Below, one piece after another: positions 11,339 through 27,500 of a DNA stretch of 64,000 nucleotides. Each line of letters starts with the position of its first letter. Positions within the stretch are counted from its first letter, which is position 1. This stretch comes from Wuchereria bancrofti (lineage: Eukaryota; Nematoda; Chromadorea; Rhabditida; Onchocercidae). Below the pieces are notes generated by a model, which was not told the origin of the DNA, searched no databases, and was given only the letters and a program-made list of their open reading frames with translations. The stretch spans positions 5,502,399 through 5,566,398 of the forward strand of contig SSBO01000001.1 of NCBI GenBank assembly GCA_005281725.1, read 5' to 3'. A program made the translations under genes and the position numbers.

Positions 11339-12987
11339 ATTTTAAACCTGAAGAGTATCATCTATTTGCTAACCGCAACATTTAACAAACAGATGATAAT
11401 GCAAGAACTTGAAAAAAAAATCCTCATAGCTCAAACATTATCACACTATCCCACGATCGAATCCTTGTCACTAGCGTGATGTCATCGTTATCAAACAATG
11501 TATATATGCTTATTTATTCTGTCATGGATTGATCCTTGAAGAGTCCGCTCCAACTAAATTATTTGGTAATAGTGTATCTTGAGGTAGAGTACTGCAATTC
11601 ATTATGGGGAATTTTAACTTTCCAACTCATTCAAACCAGGGATAAAAAAATCAAGTGGTCAATAGCTTACATAAAGTACCATCAAGAACCATCAAGCATT
11701 TAAGAAGTGTTCAGACACATATGCACATTTATCATGCAATTCTTCTGAACTTAACGACAAGCGGAAATTTATTTACCCAACACTCAGTTATGCTATAAGT
11801 AAAGAAATATAGCATTCAACAAATACTTGAAATAGACTTTTACTGAACAATCCCTCCAAACCTATTACACCACAATAAGGACCCCAAACACAACCAATAA
11901 ACCAATTTGTTTCCCAAATAAAAGCACGGCCCATAGTGACTAGCCGAAGGCCGGAGTACAACTAGCATCCCGAACTCCTGATTTTCATTGTGCTGAGGTT
12001 TTCCTTGAACGTTTTTGTTTGACAGTTGTAGTTAATGAAGATTTGCTTATGATAAAAACAAAGAAACTCAAAGTGAAAATTAAGAAATGAAAAAAGACAA
12101 GAAGTCAGCAAGTTTAGAGTCCAGTGGTGAGTTTAGGGTCTAGTAAATTACATTTTCAAAAATGCTCTGAGATGGGGCAGTCCGAGAGAGCGTGACTCAA
12201 GCTGAGAAAATAGAGGTTGTTTCAAAGATTACTCTTGTTTATTAGATTACTGTAATTCAAAGATTACTGTAATCACCATTCTTATCGACTTTGACTTCGA
12301 TGTAATAACAGCTCCATCAGTCTTCCTGTCAACACAAAAAAATGCATTTGAGATATATTGAGATTAGCAAATAATCAAATGTAATGATTTAATTTTGCTA
12401 AAAGCATTGGTTTTAATTTGTTTTAAATCTCTTGGGATTTCTGCTTGTTAAAAGAACGGGATATTTGCAAGAAAAGAAATAAGCCAAGTTTTGTCAAAAG
12501 AATAAGCCCATTCCATGCTTTAATTTTTTTAAGAAATAAAGCTATTGATTTATTATGTAATACCTTCCTTTTCCATACTTTAAGTTCGTTGATAATTTAA
12601 ACTGTAAATTGCTATGTCCATATCATCCAAAAATTTAATTAGAAATTAAAATTAAGAAGTAGATTGGGATGAACGAGTCACATCGTTGCTGCGTTATTTC
12701 CTTGTGATGCAACGAGATGATTTGTTTGTTTAACGTTGTTTGTTGAGTTTTGTTCAGACGGTCTGGGGGAGGGGAGGGGGGGAGGGGGGTGAGTTCTTGT
12801 AGGCATTTACGTGAGCGCTGGGGAATTAAATCGGTTCGAGTTAATTTAAAATGGTCGGGCTGTTCACGCTCCTCTGGATGGCAGTGACATGTTTCGTTGG
12901 TCATTCCGTGATATATTCAGATTCCTAGAACTGGAACTCATTTTCAGGGGAGAAGCGTGATAGTATAGGAGAAAAGAAATCATTTCA
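11339..12987. promoter_or_regulatory. shared upstream region of RPL23 (-) and RAB35 (+)
   Basis: A 1.65 kb head-to-head gap, mostly AT-rich and without coding signs. It carries the G-run cluster listed separately. The minus-strand frame at 12635-12904 is an artefact of that C/G-rich tract. No TATA box or defined factor site was recognised. Confidence 0.45.
12765..12789 (+). promoter_or_regulatory. G-quadruplex-type tract upstream of RAB35
   Basis: Four G runs of 5, 4, 7 and 6 bases, each separated by a single A, stand about 200 bp before the RAB35 ATG in otherwise AT-rich DNA. The pattern fits the canonical four-run quadruplex motif with one-base loops. A role in transcription is inferred only. 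Confidence 0.6.
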
Positions 12988-14775
<1,788 letters not shown>

Positions 14776-17109
14776 ATGGAGAACAAATTATTGTGAACAG
14801 TACATTTTGTTTTCTTTTCCAAAATTTCTTCAAATCTAAAAGATGTTACTCTTGCTTTGCGTCTCTGTTGCTATCATTTACTGGTTAACATTTTTCTTCA
14901 AATTTTCACTTTCTATTATGAGATTGAAAAATTTTCTAATCAGTTTAAACATGGTCTTTGGACGTTGTTTCGAAATTTATATTTAATATTGTGAAAACCT
15001 AAATTGTGTTTTTTGCTGAGGCAAGTTATTTTAAGTTAATCAGCTCCGTTTTCTTAATTGTTGGCCGAAAAAAAATTTGCAAATTTCGGTTATTTTTTCC
15101 GGGCCTTCCGGTTTTCTTTGACTGTGGAATAACATTGAAAAATAATTCATAGGCTGGATTTTTATTCCTACATATCATTACTCCTTAATCACTAGCCTAT
15201 TAGGGCTGGTTAGACCAGTGAGTCACGCAACGTAGTTTTCCCCATGTTGCGATCTACCACACATTCTGAAAGCTCATAATGCCAATCTATTTATTTAATG
15301 ATTGAAGTTACTAAACTATGTATGTGAATGACAAACAGCAAGCATGATAATAAGGGAGTGGTTTTTTTTATAACTTTTTTCGGCTTTCTGTGAGTATAAT
15401 TATGCTTTATCCAGTATGAAGCGTGTAAATGTAAGCTTTCGCGACGTCAGTGCTCCTGAATTTGCTTCCATTCCTTAGTTTCTCAATTATCCATTGGGTT
15501 ATAAAAACTGGTCTCCCTCTTAATATATCTTAGCTGTAGGCAGTTTTCATTTATTGTTAATAAGAATTCGGGAGGTGTGAGCACATGATTAAACTCCCAA
15601 TGGGTTTTAAAGATCTCGACGCGTGGAAAGAACAGGAATCAAAATGTGACTTTTACAAAGGCTTCGATATGTTGAGAACTTAACAGTGGATATTCTGGGT
15701 CTCTGATTTGTGGTTTTTTGATGGGAACCCATGGACAGAGCTGACCGTTAAAGGAGGTAAGTATGTAGTTGTCATTCCTATCCCAAATTATTTAAAATTT
15801 GACAAATATTTAATAAATACGTGTAGATCATTGCTATTTGAATAATTTACTTAACTGGAATTCTTTGGTTGTTAACTTTTTATTTTACAAATTCTCGCTT
15901 TTATGTAACATGTTATATATAGCGCTTTTAAATGCTCGCTTGCTTCGTTGTGGTATAATGTCTATTGCAAGCGGAGTCTATGTTAAATTTAAAGCCTTGA
16001 AGATATAAATTGTGCAAAAAAAAAAAAAAACTTTTGTTATTTAGTCAGTAAACTTAACCACAACTCGTCGCTTTGCAGAAATAGTGCAAAAAAATCCATT
16101 ATTTCTACAGTAGGTGTTAGTTTTTGTTGGCAGTGCTTCATGAATTGGAAATATTCTGATTATTAGGAAAATTTCACTTCCTGAACACTTTTGTTGGATG
16201 CTGTTTTATTGAAGCCTTGTGGCATACCACAGTTCACATGAAATTTTATAAATTTCAGGTTTTTCTATTTATTCATGTATAATTGCTTTGTGTAATTGCA
16301 TATTGTCTATCTACAATTGTACATGCTTCCTTTGTTCCTGACATATGTTTGTAATCTTTTTCAAATGAAATTTTGTGCCATCTATTCGGCGATACTATGC
16401 AATGTATTTCTCTACTTATTTTTACTTCAGCTTTATTTTTAGGACAGTTCCAAATTTTCACTGCTATGTGCATGTAAAATTAACTTTCTTTTTTGTTTGA
16501 AAGTCTCTGATTACAGGTACGAGAAGTGGGATCAGAAAAAGATTTTAGATTACGTGAAAATTGACATCATACATACAGTATTACAGCATGAGTTATCATT
16601 TATATTCCGGACATGAAACATAAAATATAACAAAACAAAATGTGAGTCGGAGATGTCTTGGTGATGTGACCATTTCTGTTTTTTAAAAACTAAAAGTATA
16701 CAGCAGATTTTTATGTCCCTTATAGGAAGGAAAGACATGCAATAGCTCATAAGTATGACTGAAATGAACATTGCGGCAGACATCGAGTAGAAATTTTTTC
16801 AAAGTTGCATGTGTGTGTGTGTAAAGGGACGAATATAGTTTGAATTTTCAAGACTAGAAGTTTTAGAAAATTTTTGGTTCCATTAAGTCTCTGGAGATTA
16901 AAGTTCTTGACATTCTTTCCACTCTTTCGTGTTTTCTGTTCGCTTGTATCTTATTGTTACAAGTTTGTCGAGTTCCGAAAAAACGAATCTAAATTTTCAA
17001 ACTTCTGGTTCTTTTTAATTTACTGTCACTTTTTCCCCTGTTTCTGACAGTTTGTCAGAAATACTTTATTATGCATAATTTGTGGTAACCTTTCCTGATT
17101 TGGATTACT
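14776..17109. other. convergent region between RAB35 and the VWA-ZP gene
   Basis: About 2.3 kb of AT-rich sequence holding both 3' ends. It includes a poly(A) run at 16016-16030. Small minus-strand frames at 16273-16473 and 16550-16783 have no recognisable protein features or matching splice partners, and no gene is called. Confidence 0.55.
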
Positions 17110-20100
17110 TTATTTCTTGCACCACTTTTCTTTCAAATTTGGGTCACTCATTACCTCCAAGTCGCGGACATTTATAACCTGAAATTTCAGTTATGTTCAG
17201 GTGTGTTAATAGCTAAATATTTTTCGGAAATTTTATAATTTGGTTTTGTGTTTGAGATTTAGGTAAAAGGATGTGTAGAATTCCTACTAAGAAGTATGAG
17301 ACCGACCTGTGATTCAACCATTGTTGCATCAGATCGAAGCATCTTTTGTATCCTTTGTTCGAGTTGTACGACTGTTTGCACTTCCTCCACAAATTCTTCC
17401 ACCAACTCCTGAATTTTTACAACCATTTTCGATTTAAACGAAATATAAAGCCAAACCTCTTAGTAGAGCGTACTGTAGTTAGCTGTGCTTTTTTCAACAC
17501 AGTAAATTAAAGAATCCAAAAATTATGTAAGCAAAGGAAAAGTAGAAGAAAGTGCTGACATCTATATTTCAGAAAATGAGAAGAAAGCACCTGCGACTCA
17601 ATGCGTACCCTACTGGTCGTCTGTTTTCCAGTTTCCTGAGATGAATCATTCATAATAGTGTTTTTCTTTTTGATTTCTAGCGCTGGTAATTCGGTGTCTT
17701 CTGTTCTAGATATACTGTAATTTGATTGGTGTTGCTGCGATGTTTGTTTTACGCCTTTAATCACTTGATTGAATTTAATTGCAGATATGGTGGTTTTATC
17801 TAATACAACCGAAGATGTGATTGTTACTGGTGTTTTCGGGACCTTTTTCGTTAATGATTTTATCTTTTCTTGTTCTTTCAGTTCCTGAAATTCGCCGTAT
17901 GATTCTGTCTTCCACTGCAACTGTCACATGAATTATTTCTCACTGCTCAATTTAACTAATAATTCCATTCCCTAAGATAACGAAGGAAAACCAATGTTTC
18001 TCTTTCTCTATCTATTTGTGCTACAGATCATTCGAATTTCTCCTGTTTCTGCTTGATCTTCAATCGTGTTCAAGCCTTTTCAAAATATATTTGAGAGCTA
18101 ATATATCCGCTACTGATAAATTCTCAATTGAAATTATCTAGCTGAGCTGACCTTTTAGGCAGTTAGTGCGAAATTGTAAGGTTTTGCTAAATGTAGAAGT
18201 TCAAAATGTTTAATAAAGTTACTTTTTGGTATTTCTGTTTCAAATGATCATCGCTTACAATTGCTACATTTTGTGTATTAATTTTCACGTCCATACCACC
18301 GGTTGGAAAGTCGATAATATGTGGATAACCGTTCGGAGGTTGGCTAAAATTTATGGAAAAAATTTGGTTGTATTCCCACTCGTAAGTTTCATCAATATAT
18401 ACATATATATCTGACTTATATATAGTCCGATTCATGAGTATTAATTGTTTACGTACAAATCACGCAAGCAATATTAAAGTTGGATTTAGCTGATCACGTA
18501 GGACGCCGCAAGTCCGGATGCTATGCTGCATTTAACAATGAAAAAAATTTTCAATAGAAGTAAAAACCAACTTATTAGTTCGTGCTGATGAAACAGCAAA
18601 TGGTGTTTCTTCAGCACTGATCAGTTTCCCGAGAGGATAAGAAGCTGTGTTATCAAAGCCAGGTGCTAACAAAAGCGGTAATGACCTGACTGAATGACTT
18701 CCTGATGCAGTTACACGTTCCACGATGGTTAAACGTCGACGTGATGGCATTACTAAATGCTTGAAATTTTGTTCAACTGAGAAATTTGAAAGACAGATTA
18801 AATATGTGTACAGATCAAAAATGTGTAAATACTTCCAAATTGCAGCAATAGGAAAAAATTGAAATTTTAAGTTCAACTTTATTTTTTTAAAAACAAAATT
18901 TTCAATATCAAACGCAAACATTTCTCTTGCCGCGATGGATGAAAAGTTAGTAATGGTGCTGCTGTTAAGATAGTCGTTGTTGTTGTCGCTGTCGTTGTTG
19001 CTATCGTAAAGGTCATCGCTTCTACAATTTCTTCGTATTCATCATCACTATCGATGGAACCTGTGAAATCCCAAGATCGGTTCATTTCCTGAATTAGAAC
19101 AAATTAGAATTAGAACAAGTAAAAAACAAAATTTATGATGCTTGAATTTTTAGAAATATATAAATGCATAAAAGAGATTAAGAGTTTGAAGCATATGTTT
19201 TATAGAAATAGAACAAACTCGGTCAAAAACATTTTAAATTTTGCATATCTTACCTTCAAAGGTGCATTTATAGGTTTGGTATTTTCATTACTTCTTTTTG
19301 CTGCTTGACGACTTCTGCGACACCGAGGAGGCTAGAAATTTCATTTATCAACTTTTAATCTCTAAGAAGTTTTTTGGTGGAAACAGTAATATACTGATTG
19401 TAATCTGAACCGAAGATGAATGCAGTAGAAATTCTGCAATTATTAGGAAACAAAATAAAGCGAGGACAGCTCAAATTTCATCAGCCTTTTCCTTTTCAGC
19501 AGTAAAAAAAAGTTATTCAGCAAGCATTGTGAAGCATTGTGAAGAAAAATTTTGCATGAAACATTACATACCAAAATGGTGTCACATTCACTCAGTAAAC
19601 GATCACAAAATCGTAGATGACAATGCATTTTGATCATTGAACCGTCCGGAAACTTGACCGCTTTACCGACAGCAAATGCTGACAACGGTTCCACATATTC
19701 CGGTGAATCCATCACCGAACTATCAAGTGCACATCTGAGCAATTTAAAGAGATTATATTGCTATCTCTGAATTGTATAAATATGAGATGAAATTTCTGAT
19801 GAATTAAATTTACCCGAATGAATCAATAACAGTTCTGTTAACTCCACTGTTCAAGTCGATGATAACACAAGTGTGAACAAGCATCGACTGATATGTATCA
19901 AAAGAATCTGCAAAGTGACACATCGAGAAGAGTACTGGCAGTTGAACTGATGATTAGCATGGGAAATTATTTGGAATGTCTTGAGGTGCCTTCCATTCCA
20001 ACTTATACAACTATCTGTAGAATGGCCTTGTACTAGATCAAACTGAATGGCTGCCGAACCTGATTAAATTAGAAATTCAGTCTCACTAGTTATAACTCAT

Positions 20101-23100
20101 AGAATGATGGGAACTAATTTTTTGGAATTGAAGAAGGAATGCAATTGCTTTCACATTACTTTTGAGCTTTTTTACTTTTAACACTTTTGTGGAAAGTGTT
20201 TGATTTCGATTTTGAGTCCAACCTATTCTCTGGACTGTCATTAGATAATCGCAGTTTCATGGATTGTAGTGAAAGTTCATATAATGTACTGCAAAATCGT
20301 TTTGGTAGTTATTTTGCGTACTGCTACTTTTTAAAACTCTAATTTATGCCTGAAAATATCATCATATCATTCATACCTTTATCGCACTCCCATGAATGAA
20401 TAATCTGATCACCGACACGGACATCTTCTAATTTACATTTATCATTTGGTTTCGAACTTGATACCATCTTGTAAGAACATGGCATTTTCAATTCATTCCT
20501 ATAAATCGATTTTAAATCCAAAAAAAGGATAAACTTAAGAAATATAAGAAAATACCAGAAAAGGCAAAAAGTGCCTTAAAAAATCTTCGAATAATCAGCA
20601 TTTTTATAAAAAGGAAAGAAATTTACTTATTACTAGTAGCCACTCGATTGTCCACATATTTTCTCGGCAATTTTGGTACTTTTTCAGGATAAAAACATTG
20701 CACCTTGAAAATCTTATCCGCTTTTGTATTGTATAATGGATGAAATTTCAGCAAAACATTTGTTTCGAATAATGTACCCATAAGATTTTGCTGAAATATC
20801 CATAGTAAGAATCATTTTATAGTAAGAATAATAACATAGTAAGACTCATTGTATCTTCACGCCCATCAACGAAGATTTTGCTCTCTCATATACGTGATAA
20901 TACAAAGCCTAACAGCAATTTGAAGCAAAAAAAGTGAGACAAGATGTACCTGAACGGTTAAAAAGTAAACAGATGAAAAAAAAATCAAATACAAATCACT
21001 TACTTTTGTCTGTTTTTGGATGTTACAAGAAGTAAGATCTATTGAAAAGCGGATCTCCTTGGAAGATGAATTTCGTGCAGTTGCGGCGCACTCTGAAACG
21101 TGAAAGTGACCAGGTATGTAAAGATGTCCGTAGAATGGATTAACTGTCGAAACAATGATCTCGATTGAATCACTGTGACAATTTATTTCAGCTCCGAAAA
21201 CACCTAAAATATGTTTTTTTTTCACTTGACTATATTTGTCGTTGATATCACCACCCTTTTCATTTCATTTTTAATAGTGCAACATGAAGTTTTCAGATTT
21301 TTTCGGTATTCTAAAACTAAAAAATGAATGTTCTAAAACTGGAACTGAATCAGGAGACTGAATCAACTACTTATTCTTGAAAAAAATGTGAATTTCCTTA
21401 AAGCTTTATTAATTTTTAATCAATTCTATTTAATAACCTTCACTAATAAAGCAAAATTTGTTACTAACCTCTGGAAAACTCACAGTGCTCGCCAACAGCA
21501 ATTTTCTTAAACTGATGCACGAACTGATCCAGTGAAGCCTGAGAAGTTAGATTCTGAAAGGCAAGATTCTGGTCACCCGTAATTTCCACCAGTTCACCCA
21601 TATTAATGTGCGCACCAATACCAAGAGTAAGTATTTGAACACCTATATAAAAAAAACACAATAAATTAAATTTGAAATTTAAATTTAAAAGTTCAAACTT
21701 GCCTTGAAGAACAAATTTTATTCAAAGTCTAAAGTTTTTTTTGAAAAGAAAAATGTATTAAATATAAAAATTTTTGGACAAACTATTGTTATTCACCAGC
21801 TTGACGAAGTCGCATTGCAGCTGGTATTGGATCATCATGTGAATGGCCATCGGTGACAACGACAGCTACCTGATAATAGTAATTTCAGAAAGCCATTCAT
21901 TTCACCACGAAATATTAAGAAGAAATTTGTTAAAGAACAAAACTTAATTCATTATAGATCATAGATCATTACAGAATCATTATAGATATAGATCATAGAT
22001 CATTATAGATCAATTACATTTTTTTAACATAATAATTGAAAAAATTTTTTATGAAATATCCGTTTAACAGTTGATTAAAAATGTATGAGGAATGTTTCAA
22101 TCCTTGCACATGAATTAGAAACTAAAATTTAAGAATTAACTACAAACTAAAAAAAGGAAAGATGAAGTTGATTGATTTTGAAAACCTGTGCCACATCATC
22201 CTGATTCAATCGTGCTCCAAAGTTGGAATCATGGCAGAAAACATGAAAGGCTTTGTCCAATGCTTTGCCAGTTTTTGTTGTTCCCGAAATATGTCGAATT
22301 TTTTGGAGTGAAGCACGAAGTGATTCCTTGTTCTGAAAAACTTATATTTTTCAAATATTAAAAATTTTTAATAAATTTTCTAAGGATCCAAATTTCTTCC
22401 TGCAATAACTTTAAGTTCAGTAATTAATAAACAGCAATCTTTTCCATAGTTAAATGAACTCATAATTTGCAGTATTTCGAAAAGGCAAAGTGGAAATTGA
22501 GTTCAAATATTAATTCGGAATCTAAATGTCGTTCTTGATGGTCTCAGCATCATCTTCCAGTGAAAATTATTGGTTATATATTACAATTACTGCTGGAAAT
22601 TTTCAAAAATCTTTTGGCACTACACTGATAGTTCTTTATAGAAAGATATTTAGACAAAAAGTCGAGAACGCATCCAAAACGTTAAAGGATACGTATAGTT
22701 TTGGCGGAAGAGACGAGAGATAGGACAGAAAGGAGAGATGAAGGTAAAAGAGGACATGGATGATTGGCTGGAGACATAATCATAATATCGGGATAAAAAA
22801 GTATTAGCGTTAAGTGTGGAATGATATACGGATTGGAATGTCGTAACAAAAAAAAAAAAAAAAGAATAATTATAAAGGAAGAAAAGAAAGAGAAAATCTG
22901 AGGTAAAAACGTGATTAGCCAAGTTTTTTCATCTGGAGTGAACCTTATCGAAAAAAAATCTGATTTTTAATGATTTTTTAAAAAAAATTCTGTTGAAAAT
23001 TCTGAATATTCAGGTTTGAGTGTCACAATTTCTTCCTTCAATGTAGTCCCGCTTAGTTAAATAGAACATTACTGGCAGGAGAAAACGTTGCGTTATTTGT

Positions 23101-24537
23101 AGGACAAAAATAATCGATAAAAGAAGGAGTAGTTGATCACATAAAAATTAGCTAAGGATGCTAATTCAATGAGGTGCTTCCATACCTGTTAGTAGGCACT
23201 GGACAGTGGACTGTTAGCAATGATTGCTTTGTAAATGAATAACTTCCACTTTTTATCTTCTAAATTTCTTTTTTGTTTCTCTCAAAAAATTTCTATTTGT
23301 TGACATTACAGTAACTTTTTTCAGTGTCCTGACAAATGTCGCTTTCAAATAATTCATACATTTGTCAATGAAAATTATCAGAAGGAAATATTTCAGCAGA
23401 TACTATCCGATTCATTCCGTAGATCTCATTTGACATGCATAATATGTATCTATGCAAAGCAAAATAGTTCATCTAATTTAAATATAAAAAAATTTTTGCC
23501 TGTGATTTCATTTAATTTTAGTCATAATAGCCTGAATAATTCTAATTTAAAGTAATAATTTTAATTTAAAGGGTCCTTTGCTCAATCATTCTTTTACTGT
23601 GAGTAGCTTAAGAAAAGGGGACAACAGAGTCTGAGAACCCTGATTTGGCTCAATTAGGGTTTGCTTTATTTCGGTGCTTCGGAATTTCCTAAAACCCACT
23701 GCACTTTATATTTTGAACTGACATCGAAGTTTTTGAAACTTTGAAACAGCAACCAACTGGATTGGCACTAAAATTAAATTCCACTCGTGTGTATGATGAA
23801 TATTGCATTACAGCAATTTGCGTATTTTTCGGACCAATTTCGATCAAATCGACTATTCTGAAATGTGTTTTCTATAAGAGGGAAATTGTATTGAAATTGG
23901 TCGCTATCTCAGTACCTAAGCCTAGGCCCAGTAATAAAAAATTATTTCCGTAAAAGTTAGTAATAAAATACATTGCGCTCTTTTTTAAATACCATACAGT
24001 TCATAACAAACTTATTCAGCATAGCCATTTGTGTTGCGAAAGTGCTTCCACTAACACTACCGGAACCATCCAGAATGAACAACAAGTCCAGTTGACGGTC
24101 CAAAGGTCGACATACTGAAATACCGCTTAAATAAGCGTAACGATTGCATCCCAGTTTATGATTTAATTAGCAAATGATTAAGCATCACCAGATATTTTTA
24201 TCGAAAAACAGATGACATTATTGAATCAGTGACAGGTGTGCAGTACAGGTGATACTAATGACTAATTTATCCGGTAATGAGCAGTGCAACACTATTTTAT
24301 CATATTACTATTGCTGTAGGCATCGTAATAGACACTATTATAGACCCTTCACTATGATTCTCATAGACCTATACTTGACAATGTCTCAGAAGATTATGCA
24401 TTAGATATTTTTGAAATTGCTATTCAGAAGACTGGATTACCTTTAGCCAGATCGTTGTCCTCGTAATTGATCGCTGTGATCAATGTAGGAGTGATTAATA
24501 TTAGTGATATTGCCGTACCATAAATTAGAGGTAACAT
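17110..24537 (-). CDS. cuticlin-like protein with VWA and ZP domains (CUT-6 type)
   Basis: Eighteen exons join in phase to about 824 residues: 24537-24441, 24114-24012, 23857-23758, 22332-22186, 21869-21797, 21642-21469, 21203-21004, 20790-20627, 20498-20377, 19907-19814, 19734-19572, 19331-19254, 19088-18920, 18776-18572, 18343-18259, 17920-17591, 17408-17307, 17178-17110. A signal peptide (MLPLIYGTAISLIL...) precedes a VWA domain (about 43-230) with MIDAS DGSGS at 48-52 and VVVTDGHSHDD. A ZP domain follows (about 235-480): INCHSDSIEII, GTLFETNVLLKFHP, RVGDQIIHSWEC, FGCALD. Next come PPRCRRSRQAAKR, a likely furin-type site, and a Thr/Ser-rich then Gln/Glu/Lys-rich tail. ZP cuticlins polymerise in nematode cuticle; VWA plus ZP is the CUT-6 arrangement. 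No C-terminal membrane segment is visible, unlike most cuticlins. An acceptor (ttttcag) 20 bases before ATG suggests trans-splicing. Confidence 0.9.
21950..22011. repeat. short imperfect direct repeat in VWA-ZP intron
   Basis: The unit cattatagatcatagatcat occurs nearly twice in tandem (21950-21971 and 21979-22011, the second with an extra ataga). It lies in the intron between exons 4 and 5 of the VWA-ZP gene and looks like simple replication slippage. Confidence 0.7.
22847..22863. repeat. poly(A) run
   Basis: An uninterrupted A run in the intron between exons 3 and 4 of the VWA-ZP gene, followed by an A/G-rich stretch. No target-site duplication or element body was found, so it is treated as simple sequence. 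Confidence 0.7.
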
Positions 24538-27500
24538 TTTTTTTCTCAAACTTTCTTCTGAAAATAATGTTCGAAAAAGATTCGAATTTAATATATGCGA
24601 AACGAAAAAGGACAACTTATAAAGTGATCATTCAAGGTAAAAATGGACGGGATGAGGACAGGAAAGTGGATAATGGCCAGTGGAAGTTTAATTATGATAT
24701 TACTACAACGACACAATTATTGGTTGTAAGTAGTGGAAATGGGAGTGGAATTGGCAGTTTTAGACAGCAATTATGAGAGTTATTATAATAATAATTTCAA
24801 CAGCAGTTATAATAAGACAAGAAAATTTCTCGGATGATAAACTCTCTTCGTTCTTCAAGCTCTTTTTTCTTTTTGAAACAAAAAATAAAAATAAAATAAA
24901 TTATTAGTCATTTCAGTATCGTTAAACATAACAATTAAACAAGAAGTGAGTAAAAAATGTGGAAGGATCAGAGGAAGTTGTCGAGGCTATAAAGGAAAAT
25001 AAATATATCGGAGGAGAAAAGTGGGAATGGATAATCAAGTGGGAGCATCAGTGCCTAATTTTTTCTTGCAGTAGAAGTCAGCTCCTGATAACAAGTTCCG
25101 AAAATTGATCAGCATTAAGGACGGGAACGATTTATGATGCATATCACTCAGATTTCAGTATTTGAAGGAAATATATAATAGATTCAGGGTTACTTATCGT
25201 GATATTGGATGAGATTCGAAGTGAAAAGATCAGAATGGCTTATTAATATTCAAAAACTGCTGCTTGGATGGAATTCCATTTCATTTCTTTAACCTTTTTG
25301 TTCGTAAAAATCATTATTTCGAGAAGAAATTTTAATGACTTTTTTAATGCTTGCGAATTTTATATAGCCAATAGAAATGAAATTAAAAACTTTCAAATAG
25401 AAAATTTACGGCTAATGAAATTGAAATTCAACGTAATAATAATGAGGTTAATGTAATTCGATTACGATATCATTTTTTCAAACAGCTTATTCCGTCGGCA
25501 TTAAAAATATTCAGGAAATATTCAAGGTATTCAGGAAATGCTTTCCCTTATTTACGAGATCAGTAACTACTACTTGAATCATGATAGCATAATAATTTAA
25601 TGAGAAAAAGCATTCGAAATATCAAGAAGTAGTTGGGAAACTCTGAAAAACAGTTTAAAAATCATTTTGTTTTTAAACTATTTTCCATCATTTAGAGGTG
25701 AAACAAATTCATTTCTGTGTATTCTACCGATATATTAAATTGAGAAGTTTCGATGTGATGTGCCTTTAATATTTGCGCGTATTAGTGAGGGTAACTTCGC
25801 CGAAAATTGCTACTTTGCAGAAATTCAATTGTAGGTTTAAACAACAACGTATATAGAAAAATGGGCCGACGACACGCATCTGGGGATAAGAAACGTTCCT
25901 GATGAGATCAGCGGATACACTATCAAACAGACAATAAAAAGACCACCTGGTAGGATCAAAAATAAAAAAGAAGAAAAGGGACAATGCAGTAGTTGTAAAT
26001 GAATGGAAATTATTTCACGACCCATTTATCTATTTCATTCTTATAGAATAGATGCTGAGAAAAATGATCGTTCCTGGATAACACTCTAATACCCCGGAAT
26101 ATCCAGCAAAGGTTTGCTATGTCTGTTAGGAGCATCTATAGATCGTCATCCCTAACAAGCAATTATAACATTTCGAATGATGGCAAAAATGACGATGATC
26201 GCGGTAATGTTGTAGTAATGATGTTGTGAAAGATCGCTGTAACTGTAATCATCGGACTGATAGCATTCTATAAATTTGCTTTGAACCCAACTTCTCTTAT
26301 GAGTCTCGTAATTTCATCTTTGATTTTAAAAATCCATTCAAATGCTTTTATTTTTCTTTTTCAGAAAGACAAAATCTTGATATAATAATGAGAATTCTTA
26401 CTTCTGTTGAAGATAAGGAAATGTTTTCTACTTCAGAATTTGTTTACAGAATTCGTTGGACTTACTGACTAAGACCGAAGTAAGATAATTTATTGATCTT
26501 TCCAATCTCTCTGATCATTCAAATTACAAAATGTCATAAACTGAAAGTTATTCATTTCGTTTATGCTTGCTTGAAGTAAGTTGAATATGAAATTATGTGT
26601 TTTGGATTTTCTTGAATCTCTTATGAATTCTCCAGAACTTTCTAAAAGCTTTTGTCATTTCCTATCTTCATTTATTCTACTTGATGAAGGGACTTGAAAT
26701 TACAATTTCAAACAATCACATGACTGTTTGAGCAGCGGTTGAGCAAAAAACATCCTTTTCAGACAAAAAAGAACAAATGATTTCTTCAAACTTTAAAATA
26801 ATACTTAGCCAAAAACTGATCAAATTAAAAAAAAACAGTTTATTAGTAGAAATTGATTTTTCTCTCTCCTTTCTTCTCTTTTCCGCCACTCTTTTCATTC
26901 ATGAAAGTGTTCGTCCAAATGTCAGTAAAAGCATCGAAAGGTGTTGAAATAACTGATGTGATTAATGAACAGAAATTGCCAACTACGTGAGCTGTCATCT
27001 ATGAAAATTAAATATTACAATGGTAATGAGTTGTTTCGTCTAGTTGTAATTGCTCCATGATAATTGATTGTGATTTATTTGTTTGTTTCACAAAAATATG
27101 GACAATTCAGGTATCACATAATATACAACTTGAGAGCATTTCTGCACTGTCAATTAATGAAATCAATTAATTGTCATTTCATAATTTGAACACTTTTTGC
27201 ACTTGTTGCTTACACAAACATTGAAAAAGTTCAAATGAGGCAAAATGAGGAGAAAAAGTAATGTAAATAAAGGCCATGATATCCTCTGTATTGTATGACT
27301 ACCGTTGCGTAGAGCCAGATCTGGAAATAAAACTGTGAAAATACTGTATGTCAGAGATGAAAATAAAATTTTGACACCAAAGATTGTATTATGCAATAAA
27401 TACGAGTTTTTCTATTTATTTCTGTTCATAAGTTTTCTATTCGATTTTTTATAGTATAAAAAACTAGTCTTCAGAACAGGACCGAATTATAAAATATGAT

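Noticed and set aside
10953..11345. 130-codon plus-strand open frame
   Set aside because: It is antisense to RPL23 exon 1; the long frame is a by-product of constrained codon use in the conserved gene.
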